A DNA stretch of 64,000 nucleotides from Pseudomonas sp. S09G 359 (GCF_002843605.1 NZ_CP025263.1:5485501-5549500); one strand, 5' to 3'; counted from the first letter of the stretch, positions 46,347 to 58,547 are shown. The notes: generated by a model from the letters alone, not told the origin. Numbers and translations: made by a program.

Positions 46347-49300
46347 ATGAGCACTTCCACCCTGTCCTTCAGCGATATCAAAGGCTCGCTGCACCAGATC
46401 GGCGGCCATCTGTTTCTGAGCCCGGCACAGTTGCTGCCCGAGCACCAACCGTCTGCCGAGCAAGCCTATCTGGAGCGCGTCAACAGCCTGCTCAAAACCC
46501 ATTACCAAACCCTGCTGGGTAAGAGCCGCAAGCTTTACGAAACATTGCCGGGCACTGACTTGTACAGCACACAAGGGCAAGCACTGGTCGACACACTCAA
46601 GCGCAGCCTCAACGCCGAGCTGCTGGACATGGACCTGCGCGAGCCGATCAACGGCGCCTCACGCAAGTCGTTCCTGATCGAGGCGGCGGGGCTTATGGCC
46701 CTGGAGTACGAGGCACGGCTGGGGGTTCAGGATCGCCTGCTGCACCCGCAAGACAGCGCCATGCTGGCGCAGGTGCGCTCGGGCCCCTCCCTGCGGCCGG
46801 GCCTGTACGCCCTGAGGTTCGGCTATCAGGATAAAACCATCGAGCTGGCAGGCGCCTTTGTCGCCACGCAAAAGAACAGCCCGATCGTAACGTCGTTGAC
46901 CGCCACCGAAGCCGTTGGCCGCGTGTTGCTGTTCACGCCAGTGCGGGGGATCGAAGCGTTCGACTCACTGAGCGAACTCAATGACCGCCTGCTGCAAATC
47001 CTCAATCACCCCACCAGCCGCCATGAATTCATGACGTTGCTGCCCAAGCGTTACCACACCCTGACGGCGGCAGGCATCTGGCCACTGGCGCTGGCAAGCA
47101 TCAACGAAAAGCCGCTGTTCGAGCACCTGTTCGATACCCAGGTGGACAAGCGCACGCAGGATATCGATTACGCGCTGAGCTTCGCCGACAACCCGAGTCG
47201 CGACCCGGCCCAATTACACAGTGCCCTCGACACCGCCATCACCACCACCCCGCCCGACTTCAGCGCCCGCCTTGAACTGCGCGCCCAGGCCTTGCTCGAG
47301 CGCCATCTGCGTCTGAGTGCGCCTGACTGGTATCGCAGCGCCAGCGAAACCCGGCGTGCCGAGTTGGCCGAGCACCTGGGGCAATACAACCAGGCCCGCC
47401 AGGCGTTGCTTGACCTGCTCGGCCCGGCCGCCACGCCCCACGCCCTGGCCGCGCATCAGTGGCGCGAGCGCTTGAGCGATGAGCTGGAGATTGACGACCT
47501 GCAGCCCGAGCACCTGCTGGTCACCACCCAGCGCGTGATGACCGGCCTTGGCCCTTATGAACAACAGCGCAACCTGATCGACCTGGCCCTGCGCGGCCTG
47601 CACACAGGCGACGAATTGCCCGGCTCGGACTTTGTGCAAAAAACCACGCTGACTTATCACGGTGCAGCGCTGCCCGACACCTACCGCGACCTTACCCCCA
47701 CCTGGCTCGCCAAGCAGCTGAGCACCCTGCAGCCGCGTATCGATTTTGCCCAGGTGCAACAGGATCTGCATGGCCGCGTCGAACTCAAACAGGCCATCGA
47801 ACAGATGCTGGACCGGCGGATCAATGCGCTGGCCTACACCGCTGTGCTGCAAAACCACTTGAGCGACGATGACTTCCAGTTGATCCAGCGGCTGCGCGCC
47901 GGCAGCGACCCACAACTGAGCGCCGCCAGCCTGGGCTCCGGCGCGCTGTCCCTGCACGGTGCGCAACTGCTGGACCTGTGGGCATTGCGCCAGGCCGACA
48001 GCACCGGCACGATCAAGCGCGTGCTGCTGTGCACCCCGCAGGCACCGCGTGCGCAGCAGTTCATGGCCTTCGACAGCGAAGCGCAGTGCCAAGCCCATAT
48101 CCTGGGCTGGGCCGTGGATAACGGCGTCGAGGCGGCTTCCGGCAGCCTGACCGATTACCTGATCACGCGCCTGCCCATGCGCTTTCGCGGCACCATGAAC
48201 ACCGTGCTGGCCGGCCTGGGCTTCAAGCCCCATAGCCAGGAACACCAGGAGGTCAGCTTCAACACTGCGCCGAGCTATCAAGCCTGCCTGCAATCAATGG
48301 CCGAGCATGCGCTGCGCACACGCGTGGATGACTATGACTTCAGTACGCCGCCGTGGTTTCGCTCGGCCAGCACCGAACAGCGAAGAACACTGCTGACGCT
48401 GAACGAAAATGCCGACAACACCCTGCAGGTCTACAACGCCCAGGCGTTTTCGGAAGCCAGCTTCCCAAGCTTCGACAGTTACGTGCATCAACAGGCGCGG
48501 CTGCGCTTGAACCGGTTGCTCGGGCGCTCACAAAACGATGTCGACCCGGACAGCGTATGGGCCTACTCACCGCCCGCGCTGATCGGTGCCTGGACACCTG
48601 CTCCGCAGACGTATACCCAGCTGTATCGCGACGGCTACGCCGATGGCGTGGGGTTTATCGACGAAAAATTCTCCCACTCGGCACGCTTCAGAGGCCCGCA
48701 AGGCATCGACCTGACGCCACTGACCGCACAAACCGTGGCGCGCTCGATCACAGGCGTGTGGGTCGGCGAACGCTACATCGATAAGGTGCGGGGCGAATTG
48801 CTGAACAGCCGTGAGCCCTCGTATGACATCCGGCGCAGGACCGTACTGGCCATCACGCAATGGCAGTTGCAAAGCGCCGCCCTCGAAAGCCAGCTGCAAG
48901 GCCATATCGCCGAGGTTGATCGGCAGTGGCTGGACCTGTGCATCGCCGGCATGGGCGACACCTCGGTGCAGGCCCGCACCCGCTACACCATGCATCGCCT
49001 GATGATCGATGGCGATTGGGTCATCGGCGCCTGGCTGTTCACCCACGCGGACAACCCGGTGCTGCTCTACACCCCGCAGGCCCCCGATGGCATCAGCTTT
49101 CGCGAGGCACGCCTGTTCAATTACCTGCTGAAAAAGCAGCCGGGCATGATTGCTTACCTCACCGAGCGGGTGGGCGTGCAATCGCGTACGCGGGTGCGCA
49201 ACTTCCTTGAAGAAGCCCGACGCAAGCTCCCCGAACAGCTGGACAAAACCAGCATCAGCCCCGCGCGCTACGACACCACCCAGCGCGTTGCCCCCATCAC

Positions 49301-52091
49301 CGACCTGCGCCAGGCGCTGTACAACATGAAGCTGCAACGCAAGATCGACGACGTGGCAGCCACCACCGTAAGCCGCACGCAGATGATCACCGGCATTCTC
49401 TGGACATGCGTGGAATGGGTGGCCGCCGTTGCCACGGCGCCGTTTCCGGTGCTGAGCCTGAGTGTCGGCCTGTTGCTGGCATTCAAGGACGCCATGCTGG
49501 CCCTGCATGCCTACAATCAGGGCGATACCTCGGCCGCTTTCGAGCACTTCCTCGGCTACCTGTTCAACAGTGCCGGCGCGCTGTTCACCGACCTACGGCC
49601 CGCACTGCGCGCACTCAACCCCGTGACCAAACCACTGCGTTTGAGTGCGGCCGATGCCGGGCAAAGCCGTGCGCTGCAACTGATCAACCAACTGGAAGCC
49701 GCGTCGCCCGCCCCGCAAGGCATGCAACCGGTGATCTTCGACGGCCAGGCGTTATGGGCGCCCAAGACCCCGGATGCGCTCGGGCGTTACTTGCTGTATC
49801 GCCTCGACCCAGCAGCCGGCCAGTTGGTGTCCACCGCCCGCTTGGCCGAACCCAACGTCGACGGTGTGTGGGTGCGCAGCGGGCTGGCCGGTGGTGCGCC
49901 CAAGTATGAAAGCCTGCCAGAAACCCCCGGACCACATAAAGATTACGGGGTGCCAGCGAAATACTGGCGTGACGTTGAACTCGTCCTCAACCCACAGATG
50001 AAACCGGACATGATCCTGTGGGCCGATGTCGCGCAAATCCCCGCGCAAATGCAGCTGGATAACACCGCCATGAAACTGCGCCCTGCACGGGGCATCTATC
50101 AGCAGCAGGTCATGCGCCTGGCCAGCGACGCCCAGGCATTTTTCCAGACGTTTGTGCCGCTGCCTGCCGTGGCAAAAGTGCCAGCTGTCGACGCCAGTGC
50201 ATCATTCGCCGAACTGATTGGCACACAAGCATTTACCGGCAACAAGCACCTGCTCGTCGGCGCCCTGCCGGGCTCGATTGCCGGCAAGCAGGTACTGATC
50301 GACAACATGGATGCGCTGATTGAAAAGGGGTTCAACACGCTGTATCTGGAATACCTGCCGGGAGATGTATTCAGGGTAAAATTGCAGAAACTGAACAGTG
50401 GTGAGTCCTGGCGCCATATCCGCAAGCATTTGAGCACCGTCGATAAGGCTCTGGGCTTTGCGTCAGACGCGCAGTATTCGTACCTGGCGCTGGTCAGCAA
50501 AGCCAGGGCGAAAGGCCTGCAGGTAAGGGCGCTGGACGCGTCGACGTCCTATCAGCTCGATAGCGCGCTGATCCTGGGAGACGAGCCGCCTACCACGCCA
50601 CGCAATAATCGCCTGAGAAATTTCTACTCGCATAAAGCCATCGAAGCGGATATGGCCGACACCCCGCAGGAACGCTGGGTGGCTCTGGTGGAGCCGTCGC
50701 GCCTGCGCACGTTCGAGCAGACGCCTGGTTTGGCAGACCTGCAAGACGCTGTCGCACTGCGCATCGAAGATGTCGGCACAGATCAGCCCATGGGCATTCG
50801 TATTGATACGCCTGGCTCGATACCCGGCGACGCACAAGCCCAGGGCGACTACCTCATGACCTTGCCCAGCGCCTATAAGGTGGCCGAGCCTGCCGCACCA
50901 GCCGTATCGGCGCCTACCCCCGTCGCTGAACATTTCAGCAACTTCGACATCGCCCCGGCCTTCAGAGACGATATCGTCCAACTGGCGCAGGAGCCCCATG
51001 GCCTGGACAGCCGATACGGGTTGGTTACGACATCGCGAATGCCTGCCTTCAATGCATTCATCGACACACGCTCGCGGTTGCGCAGCAGCGCCGAAACCTT
51101 CTTCGCCAACTATGTACCACCCATCCGGCCAACACTGCCGGTGGTCACGGCAGCCACGACGCCCCAAGCGTTTATCAAACAGGTCAGCGACAGCCGGCTG
51201 TCAGGGCTGGTAATCGGCGAAGGCCATGCTCACGAAGCCAGCAAAACGCTGCTCAGAACGCAGATGAAGACCTTCAAGGAGGCGGGTTTCAAGACCCTCT
51301 ATGTCGAACACCTGCTCACGGATCTGCATCAGACTGAACTCGATCTGTTCCAGCGTACCCAGCGCGTTCCCGGCCGCCTCAAGGCTTATCTCAAAGGTCA
51401 GGATGAAGGGCATATGTGGCCGTACAGCGGCCCCGACACCTACACGCAAGTGATCCAGGCCGCCAATAAATATGGCATGCGCGTGCGGGCCCTCGACTGT
51501 ACCGCCAGCTATCACGTTAAAGGGTTGTCGGTAGCCAACCCATCGCGAAACCAGATGTTCAGTTACTTCGCGACCAGGGTCATCGAAGCCGACCAGGCGG
51601 CGCAGGGCGCGCACAAATGGATCGCCTTTGTCGGCAGTGCACACACCAATATCAACGAGGGGGTGCCGGGGCTGGCCGAGATGCTGGGCGCCGTCAGCCT
51701 GCATGTGCGGGACACCGCGCCGGCACTGGCCAGAGGCATTCACCCCGGCTACTGGGAAAGCGATCTTGGCAGCCTCACTTCGGTTGCGCTGCGCAGTGAC
51801 TTCAAGCTCGATGTCGGTAAAGCTGGCCGGCCGCTTCCCATCGCTTTTGTCGCGATTGAGCGGTCGAAATTGACCCATGCCGGACACTATCTGATCGAAC
51901 GGCCGTCCACCACAGAAACCCGCCTGGTGCACCACTCCCAAACGGGAGAGATCGTCACCACGCCGATTCAAGTGGACGACAACGGGATGTTCTTCATTGA
52001 TCGCTGGGGCAAGCAAGCAAAACGCTTCAAGCACCTGTTCACCTTACTCAAGATGCTTGAGTCTGAGGTAAACCTGATAGCCGTGAAGTAA
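46347..52091 (+). CDS. giant dermonecrotic-toxin-like protein with tandem Tiki/ChaN-like C-terminal domains
   Basis: The 1,914-residue protein has no signal peptide. Residues 1 to ~1000 show a repeat of about 345 residues: VLL[FCY]TP at 193, 559 and 905, and the W(Y/F)RSAS motif at Trp328 and Trp670; this resembles the DUF6543/dermonecrotic-toxin N-terminal region of Pseudomonas proteins. A hydrophobic stretch at about 1014-1048 (ITGILWTCVEWVAAVATAPF) could insert in a membrane. From about 1255 two units of ~320 residues follow, each starting with a helix ending FF.x(3)VP. The second has GEGHAHE (Glu1625, His1627) and VGSAHTNI (His1766), the pattern of Tiki/ChaN/EreA-like enzymes; the first has GALPGS (1305-) and Arg1452 instead. 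ATG 46347 has GGAGA upstream. Role as a secreted effector is inferred. Confidence 0.8.
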   Translation: MSTSTLSFSDIKGSLHQIGGHLFLSPAQLLPEHQPSAEQAYLERVNSLLKTHYQTLLGKSRKLYETLPGTDLYSTQGQALVDTLKRSLNAELLDMDLREPINGASRKSFLIEAAGLMALEYEARLGVQDRLLHPQDSAMLAQVRSGPSLRPGLYALRFGYQDKTIELAGAFVATQKNSPIVTSLTATEAVGRVLLFTPVRGIEAFDSLSELNDRLLQILNHPTSRHEFMTLLPKRYHTLTAAGIWPLALASINEKPLFEHLFDTQVDKRTQDIDYALSFADNPSRDPAQLHSALDTAITTTPPDFSARLELRAQALLERHLRLSAPDWYRSASETRRAELAEHLGQYNQARQALLDLLGPAATPHALAAHQWRERLSDELEIDDLQPEHLLVTTQRVMTGLGPYEQQRNLIDLALRGLHTGDELPGSDFVQKTTLTYHGAALPDTYRDLTPTWLAKQLSTLQPRIDFAQVQQDLHGRVELKQAIEQMLDRRINALAYTAVLQNHLSDDDFQLIQRLRAGSDPQLSAASLGSGALSLHGAQLLDLWALRQADSTGTIKRVLLCTPQAPRAQQFMAFDSEAQCQAHILGWAVDNGVEAASGSLTDYLITRLPMRFRGTMNTVLAGLGFKPHSQEHQEVSFNTAPSYQACLQSMAEHALRTRVDDYDFSTPPWFRSASTEQRRTLLTLNENADNTLQVYNAQAFSEASFPSFDSYVHQQARLRLNRLLGRSQNDVDPDSVWAYSPPALIGAWTPAPQTYTQLYRDGYADGVGFIDEKFSHSARFRGPQGIDLTPLTAQTVARSITGVWVGERYIDKVRGELLNSREPSYDIRRRTVLAITQWQLQSAALESQLQGHIAEVDRQWLDLCIAGMGDTSVQARTRYTMHRLMIDGDWVIGAWLFTHADNPVLLYTPQAPDGISFREARLFNYLLKKQPGMIAYLTERVGVQSRTRVRNFLEEARRKLPEQLDKTSISPARYDTTQRVAPITDLRQALYNMKLQRKIDDVAATTVSRTQMITGILWTCVEWVAAVATAPFPVLSLSVGLLLAFKDAMLALHAYNQGDTSAAFEHFLGYLFNSAGALFTDLRPALRALNPVTKPLRLSAADAGQSRALQLINQLEAASPAPQGMQPVIFDGQALWAPKTPDALGRYLLYRLDPAAGQLVSTARLAEPNVDGVWVRSGLAGGAPKYESLPETPGPHKDYGVPAKYWRDVELVLNPQMKPDMILWADVAQIPAQMQLDNTAMKLRPARGIYQQQVMRLASDAQAFFQTFVPLPAVAKVPAVDASASFAELIGTQAFTGNKHLLVGALPGSIAGKQVLIDNMDALIEKGFNTLYLEYLPGDVFRVKLQKLNSGESWRHIRKHLSTVDKALGFASDAQYSYLALVSKARAKGLQVRALDASTSYQLDSALILGDEPPTTPRNNRLRNFYSHKAIEADMADTPQERWVALVEPSRLRTFEQTPGLADLQDAVALRIEDVGTDQPMGIRIDTPGSIPGDAQAQGDYLMTLPSAYKVAEPAAPAVSAPTPVAEHFSNFDIAPAFRDDIVQLAQEPHGLDSRYGLVTTSRMPAFNAFIDTRSRLRSSAETFFANYVPPIRPTLPVVTAATTPQAFIKQVSDSRLSGLVIGEGHAHEASKTLLRTQMKTFKEAGFKTLYVEHLLTDLHQTELDLFQRTQRVPGRLKAYLKGQDEGHMWPYSGPDTYTQVIQAANKYGMRVRALDCTASYHVKGLSVANPSRNQMFSYFATRVIEADQAAQGAHKWIAFVGSAHTNINEGVPGLAEMLGAVSLHVRDTAPALARGIHPGYWESDLGSLTSVALRSDFKLDVGKAGRPLPIAFVAIERSKLTHAGHYLIERPSTTETRLVHHSQTGEIVTTPIQVDDNGMFFIDRWGKQAKRFKHLFTLLKMLESEVNLIAVK

Positions 52092-52107
52092 AGGGCGTAC
52101 CCAACAA

Positions 52108-52142
52108 AAAACCCGCTGGCCATGATGGCCCAGCGGGTTTCC
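52108..52142 (+). terminator. terminator of the giant toxin-like gene
   Basis: AACCCGCTGGCCA and TGGCCCAGCGGGTT pair around TGA with one mismatch, preceded by an A-run and followed by TTCCTGTTTT. It separates the gene from the convergent yqfO-like gene. Confidence 0.88.
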
Positions 52143-52160
52143 TGTTTTACAGCCAGCCGA

Positions 52161-52472
52161 TCAGAAATCCGCCAACTGCCATACTTCATAAGCCGGTGTT
52201 TCATACGGGTGGCTGAGCTTCAACGCGGCCACAACAGCCACGATCAACGCATCCGCCACTACCAGCTCAACCTTCCATTCCTCAACCACTTCAACCTGGC
52301 CAACCTGCCCGATAAACGGCTGGCTGCCGTCCAACGCGCGAAACTGGCCGCGGCCCAGCACTTGCCAGGCGCAGCTGTCGTAGTCGCCGATGCGCCCGCC
52401 GCCGGCTGCGAAGACGGCGGTTTTCACCGTCTCCACATGGCTGTCGGGCACAAAGAAGGCCAGCTTGTACAC
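52161..52472 (-). CDS. YqfO/NIF3-associated small domain protein
   Basis: The 103-residue product MYKLAFFVPDSHVETVKTAV with GGGRIGDYDSCAWQVLGRGQF and KLSHPYETPAYEVWQL is the stand-alone form of the domain inserted in YqfO/NIF3-like proteins, related in fold to CutA and PII. Function unknown, possibly metal or metabolite binding. It starts with a GTG at 52472, four bases after the purL stop, so it is probably co-transcribed with purL. Confidence 0.85.
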   Translation of the reverse strand: MYKLAFFVPDSHVETVKTAVFAAGGGRIGDYDSCAWQVLGRGQFRALDGSQPFIGQVGQVEVVEEWKVELVVADALIVAVVAALKLSHPYETPAYEVWQLADF

Positions 52473-52476
52473 CGCC

Positions 52477-55400
52477 TTAGTTCACCCACACGCGGGCGTT
52501 GCGGAACATGCGCATCCAGGCGCCGTCTTCGTTCCACTCTTCCGGACGCCACGAGTTCTGCACGGCGCGGAATACACGCTCCGGGTGCGGCATCATGATG
52601 GTCACGCGGCCGTCGCGGCTGGTGAGGCCGGTGATCCCGCGCGGCGAGCCGTTCGGGTTGGCCGGGTAGCTCTCGGTGACTTTGCCGTGGTTGTCGACGA
52701 AACGCATCGACACACAACCGGACAGGTCGGCTTCAAGCAAGGCTTCTTCGCTGGCGAACTCGGCATGGCCTTCGCCGTGGGCGATGGCGATCGGCATGCG
52801 CGAACCAGCCATGCCTTGCAAGAAGATCGAGTTCGACTCCTGCACCTGCACCATCGCAACGCGGGCTTCAAACTGCTCGGAACGGTTGCGCACAAAGTGC
52901 GGCCAGAACTCGCTGCCCGGGATCAGTTCGCTGAGGTTGGACATCATCTGGCAACCGTTGCACACACCCAGGGTGAAGCTGTCGTTACGCTCGAAGAAGC
53001 CCTGGAACGCGTCGCGGGCACGGCTGTTGAACAGGGCCGACTTGGCCCAGCCTTCGCCGGCACCCAGCACGTCGCCGTAGGAGAAACCACCGCAGGCCAC
53101 CAGGCCTTTGAACTCATTGAGGTCAACGCGACCGGCGAGGATGTCGCTCATGTGCACGTCAATCGCGTTGAAACCGGCGCGGTCGAACGCCGCCGCCATC
53201 TCCACCTGGCCGTTGACGCCCTGCTCACGCAGTACGGCAACTTGTGGGCGGATGCCTTTCTTGATGTAAGGCGCGGCGATGTCCTGGTTGACGTCGAAGC
53301 TGAGCTTGGTGCTCAAGCCCGGGTTGTCTTCTTCCAGGATCACGTCGAATTCCTGCTCGGCGCAGTCGGCGTTATCACGCAGGCGTTGGATCTGGTAGCT
53401 GGTCTCGGACCACTGGCGTTGCAGCAAGCGGCGCTGGCCGGCAAACACGGTATCGCCATTGAACGAGATGTTGATTTCACCGTTGTTGATCGGCTGGCCG
53501 ATCACCGCCACGCAGTCGTCCAGGCCGGCGGCGCTGAATTGTGCGAGTACGTCCGGGGTAGCGTCCTGGCGAACCTGGATCACTGCGCCCAACTCTTCGT
53601 TGAACAGGATGCCGTTGATTTCGGAAGCATCCTCGGCAACGCTGTCGAGCACGATGTTCAGGCCGCAGTGACCGGCGAAGGCCATCTCGACAACGCTGGT
53701 CAGCAAACCACCGTCGGAACGGTCGTGGTAAGCCAGCAGGTGGCCATCGGCATTCAGGCCCTGGATCACGGCGAAGAAAGCTTTGAGGTCTTCGGCGTCA
53801 TCCACGTCCGGCGCGTGCTTGCCGAGCTTGCCGTGGGTTTGCGCGAGGATCGACGCGCCCATGCGGTTCTGGCCACGGCCCAGGTCGATCAGGATCAGAT
53901 CGGTGGTGCCCTTGTCCATGCGCAGTTGCGGGGTCAGGGTCTGGCGGATGTCGGTGACCGGTGCAAAACCGGTAACGATCAGCGACAGCGGCGACGTTAC
54001 AGTCTTGTCGACGCCTTCATCGTTCCAACGGGTGGCCATGGACATCGAGTCCTTGCCCACCGGAATGGTGATGCCCAGCTCCGGGCACAGCTCCATGCCG
54101 ACCGCTTTTACGGTGTCGTACAGGCGTGCATCTTCACCCGGGTGACCGGCGGCAGACATCCAGTTGGCCGACAGTTTGATGTCGGACAGCTTGCCGATGC
54201 GCGACGCAGCAATGTTGGTGAGGGTTTCACCAATAGCCATGCGGCCCGACGCCGGAGCGTCCAGCAGGGCCAGCGGCGTGCGCTCACCCATGGCCATGGC
54301 TTCACCGGTGTACACGTCGAAGCTGGTGGCGGTGACGGCAACGTCGGCCACCGGAACCTGCCACGGGCCGACCATTTGGTCACGGGCAACCAGGCCGGTG
54401 ATGGTGCGGTCGCCGATGGTGATCAGGAAGCTTTTGCTCGCCACGGCCGGGTGGTGCAGCACGCGTTCGATGCTGTCGGCCAGTTCGAGTGTGCTTGGGT
54501 CGAAATCATCGCCCAGCTCGGCTTCACGTACTGCCGAACGGTGCATGCGCGGGGCTTTGCCCAGCAGCACTTCCAGCGGCATGTCGACCGGGCTGTTGCC
54601 GAAGTGGCTGTCGGTAACAGTCAACTGCGGCTCGGCAGTGGCTTCGCCGACCACCGCAAACGGGCAGCGCTCGCGTTCGCAGATGGCCTGGAAGCGCGCG
54701 AAGTCTTCAGGGCCAACGGCCAATACGTAACGCTCTTGGGATTCGTTGCTCCAGATTTCGTGCGGGGCCATGCCCGGCTCGTCGTTTGGAATGTTGCGCA
54801 GTTCGAAACGGCCACCGCGGTCGCCATCGTTGACCAGTTCCGGGAAGGCGTTGGACAAACCGCCAGCGCCGACGTCGTGGATGAAGCTGATCGGGTTCTT
54901 GTCACCCAACTGCCAGCAACGGTCGATGACTTCCTGGCAGCGACGCTCCATCTCTGGGTTTTCGCGCTGTACGGAAGCGAAGTCGAGGTCGGCCGAGCTG
55001 GTGCCGGTGGCCATGGAGGAAGCTGCGCCGCCGCCGAGGCCGATGAGCATGGCCGGGCCGCCGAGGACGATCAGCTTGGAGCCGACCAGGATCTCGCCTT
55101 TCTTGACGTGTTCTTCACGGATGTTGCCCATGCCGCCGGCCAACATGATCGGCTTGTGGTAGCCGCGCACTTCATCGCCACGCGGGGTGGTGATGGACTG
55201 TTCGAAGGTACGGAAATAACCGGTGAGCGCCGGGCGCCCGAACTCGTTGTTGAACGCGGCGCCGCCCAGCGGGCCTTCGATCATGATGTCGAGTGCGGTA
55301 ACGATGCGCTCAGGCTTGCCGTACGGCACTTCCCACGGCTGTTCGAAACCCGGGATCTGCAGGTTGGACACGGTGAAACCGGTGAGGCCCGCCTTTGGCT

Positions 55401-56373
55401 TGGCGCCACGGCCGGTTGCGCCTTCGTCGCGGATTTCGCCGCCGGAACCGGTGGCTGCGCCCGGGAACGGGGCAATCGCGGTCGGGTGGTTGTGGGTCTC
55501 AACCTTCATCAGGATGTGCACCGGCTCCTGCACCGCGCCGTACTGGCGGGTTTCAGGGTCCGGGAAGAAACGCCCGGCGACGGAGCCGACGATCACCGAA
55601 GCGTTGTCCTTATAAGCCGACAGAACGCCTTCGCTGTGCATCACGTAGGTGTTCTTGATCATGCCGAACAGGCTTTTTTCCTGGCTCTGGCCGTCGATGT
55701 CCCAACTGGCGTTGAAGATCTTGTGGCGGCAGTGCTCGGAGTTGGCCTGGGCGAACATCATCAGTTCGATGTCGTGCGGGTTGCGCTTCAAGCCGTTGAA
55801 GGCCTCGACCAGGTAGTCGATCTCGTCTTCGGCGAGCGCCAGGCCCAGCTCGGTGTTGGCCTTCTCGAGGGCGGCGCGGCCACCGCCAAGCACGTCAATC
55901 GCGGTGAGCGGCTTGGGCGCGGCATGGCTGAACAGGCCGGCAGCCTGTTCCAGCTGGCTGACGATGATCTGGGTCATGCGGTCGTGCAGGCTGCTGGCGA
56001 TCAGCTCGGCTTCGGCATCGCTGAACTGGCCAGCGACGTAGAAGGCGATACCGCGCTCCAGGCGCTGGATTTTTTCCAGGCCGCAGTTACGGGCGATATC
56101 GCTGGCCTTGCTCGACCAGGGCGAGATGGTGCCGAACCGCGGCAGAACCAGGAACAAGCGGCCGGTTGGCTCTTGAACAGGAACGCTGGGGCCGTACTTC
56201 AGAAGGCGTGCGAGCACTTGCTGTTCGTCGGCGGTCAACACGCCGGTAACGTCGGCGAAGTGAGCAAATTCAGCATACAGGCCTGTAACAGCTGGAACCT
56301 TCTGGCTCAGTTGCTCAAGGAGTTTGCTGTGGCGAAAGGCAGAAAGGGCAGGAGCGCCGCGCAGGATCAACAT
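52477..56373 (-). CDS. purL: phosphoribosylformylglycinamidine synthase (large single-chain type)
   Basis: PurL turns FGAR into FGAM with glutamine and ATP. The 1,298-residue chain starting [14 protein letters not shown] joins the N-terminal PurS-like domain (to ~150), the linker and two AIR-synthase-like ATP halves ([18 protein letters not shown] near 220; [19 protein letters not shown] near 470), and the C-terminal class I glutaminase ([23 protein letters not shown] with the nucleophile Cys, and the His-Glu pair in MPHPERVFR). The ATG at 56373 gives exactly the family length; the frame is open further upstream without similarity. Confidence 0.98.
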   Translation of the reverse strand: MLILRGAPALSAFRHSKLLEQLSQKVPAVTGLYAEFAHFADVTGVLTADEQQVLARLLKYGPSVPVQEPTGRLFLVLPRFGTISPWSSKASDIARNCGLEKIQRLERGIAFYVAGQFSDAEAELIASSLHDRMTQIIVSQLEQAAGLFSHAAPKPLTAIDVLGGGRAALEKANTELGLALAEDEIDYLVEAFNGLKRNPHDIELMMFAQANSEHCRHKIFNASWDIDGQSQEKSLFGMIKNTYVMHSEGVLSAYKDNASVIVGSVAGRFFPDPETRQYGAVQEPVHILMKVETHNHPTAIAPFPGAATGSGGEIRDEGATGRGAKPKAGLTGFTVSNLQIPGFEQPWEVPYGKPERIVTALDIMIEGPLGGAAFNNEFGRPALTGYFRTFEQSITTPRGDEVRGYHKPIMLAGGMGNIREEHVKKGEILVGSKLIVLGGPAMLIGLGGGAASSMATGTSSADLDFASVQRENPEMERRCQEVIDRCWQLGDKNPISFIHDVGAGGLSNAFPELVNDGDRGGRFELRNIPNDEPGMAPHEIWSNESQERYVLAVGPEDFARFQAICERERCPFAVVGEATAEPQLTVTDSHFGNSPVDMPLEVLLGKAPRMHRSAVREAELGDDFDPSTLELADSIERVLHHPAVASKSFLITIGDRTITGLVARDQMVGPWQVPVADVAVTATSFDVYTGEAMAMGERTPLALLDAPASGRMAIGETLTNIAASRIGKLSDIKLSANWMSAAGHPGEDARLYDTVKAVGMELCPELGITIPVGKDSMSMATRWNDEGVDKTVTSPLSLIVTGFAPVTDIRQTLTPQLRMDKGTTDLILIDLGRGQNRMGASILAQTHGKLGKHAPDVDDAEDLKAFFAVIQGLNADGHLLAYHDRSDGGLLTSVVEMAFAGHCGLNIVLDSVAEDASEINGILFNEELGAVIQVRQDATPDVLAQFSAAGLDDCVAVIGQPINNGEINISFNGDTVFAGQRRLLQRQWSETSYQIQRLRDNADCAEQEFDVILEEDNPGLSTKLSFDVNQDIAAPYIKKGIRPQVAVLREQGVNGQVEMAAAFDRAGFNAIDVHMSDILAGRVDLNEFKGLVACGGFSYGDVLGAGEGWAKSALFNSRARDAFQGFFERNDSFTLGVCNGCQMMSNLSELIPGSEFWPHFVRNRSEQFEARVAMVQVQESNSIFLQGMAGSRMPIAIAHGEGHAEFASEEALLEADLSGCVSMRFVDNHGKVTESYPANPNGSPRGITGLTSRDGRVTIMMPHPERVFRAVQNSWRPEEWNEDGAWMRMFRNARVWVN

Positions 56374-56423
56374 CTTCGGGACAGCCTCGGGAAGGGGGTG
56401 TGCTTTGAGGCCGTGCATTCTAG

Positions 56424-58121
<1,698 letters not shown>

Positions 58122-58141
58122 GAACACCATAGAACCAAACC

Positions 58142-58253
58142 AATGTGGGAGGGGGCTTGCCCCCGATGGCTGTGCATCATTCACTGTATGTGTTGACTGA
58201 CACTCTGCCATCGGGGGCAAGTCGAATCGTCGCACCGCCCCTCCTACATTTTG
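58142..58253. repeat. REP doublet, right arm with the 16-base insertion
   Basis: The left arm is an ordinary AATGTGGGAGGGGGCTTGCC unit. The right arm, read in reverse, is GTAGGAGGGG, then CGGTGCGACGATTCGA, then CTTGCCCCCGATGG: the same enlarged hairpin as at 9007. It lies between convergent mltF and the EIIB-like gene. Confidence 0.88.
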
Positions 58254-58257
58254 ATCG

Positions 58258-58545
58258 TCACTTGGCTTGTAGGCCGGTGAGCAGATGCACTATCCCGCCC
58301 GTCAATACCATTGCTGCCGGCACGCCCGCTGCCTTTAACGCCGCAGCATCAAACTTCGCCGCATCCTGCAACTGCACACGCACCCGCGTCAGTGCCACGC
58401 GCTGTTGCGACTTGAGGTTATCCGCCCCACCCAACGCCGCCAGCACATCAGCTGACAACAAACCCTGAGCGGGTGCAACGACCGTTTCGGCAATCAAATC
58501 CGGGGTCAGGGCTTTCCAGAAGGCCTGCTTCAATTTATCCAACAT
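58258..58545 (-). CDS. stand-alone PTS EIIB-like domain lacking the phospho-cysteine
   Basis: The 95-residue protein has the fold pattern of a Glc-family EIIB: ALGGADNLKSQQRVALTRVRVQL, then DAAALKAAGVPAAMVLTGGIVHLLTG. At the position of the active Cys (C-x-T-R-L-R) it has Ala51 (ALTRVR), so it cannot carry phosphate as a normal EIIB. Its closest look-alike in this window is the second EIIB-like domain of NagE, which has the same Cys-to-Ala change. It starts two bases after the EIIA-HPr-EI gene stop. Confidence 0.8.
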   Translation of the reverse strand: MLDKLKQAFWKALTPDLIAETVVAPAQGLLSADVLAALGGADNLKSQQRVALTRVRVQLQDAAKFDAAALKAAGVPAAMVLTGGIVHLLTGLQAK

Positions 58546-58547
58546 GC

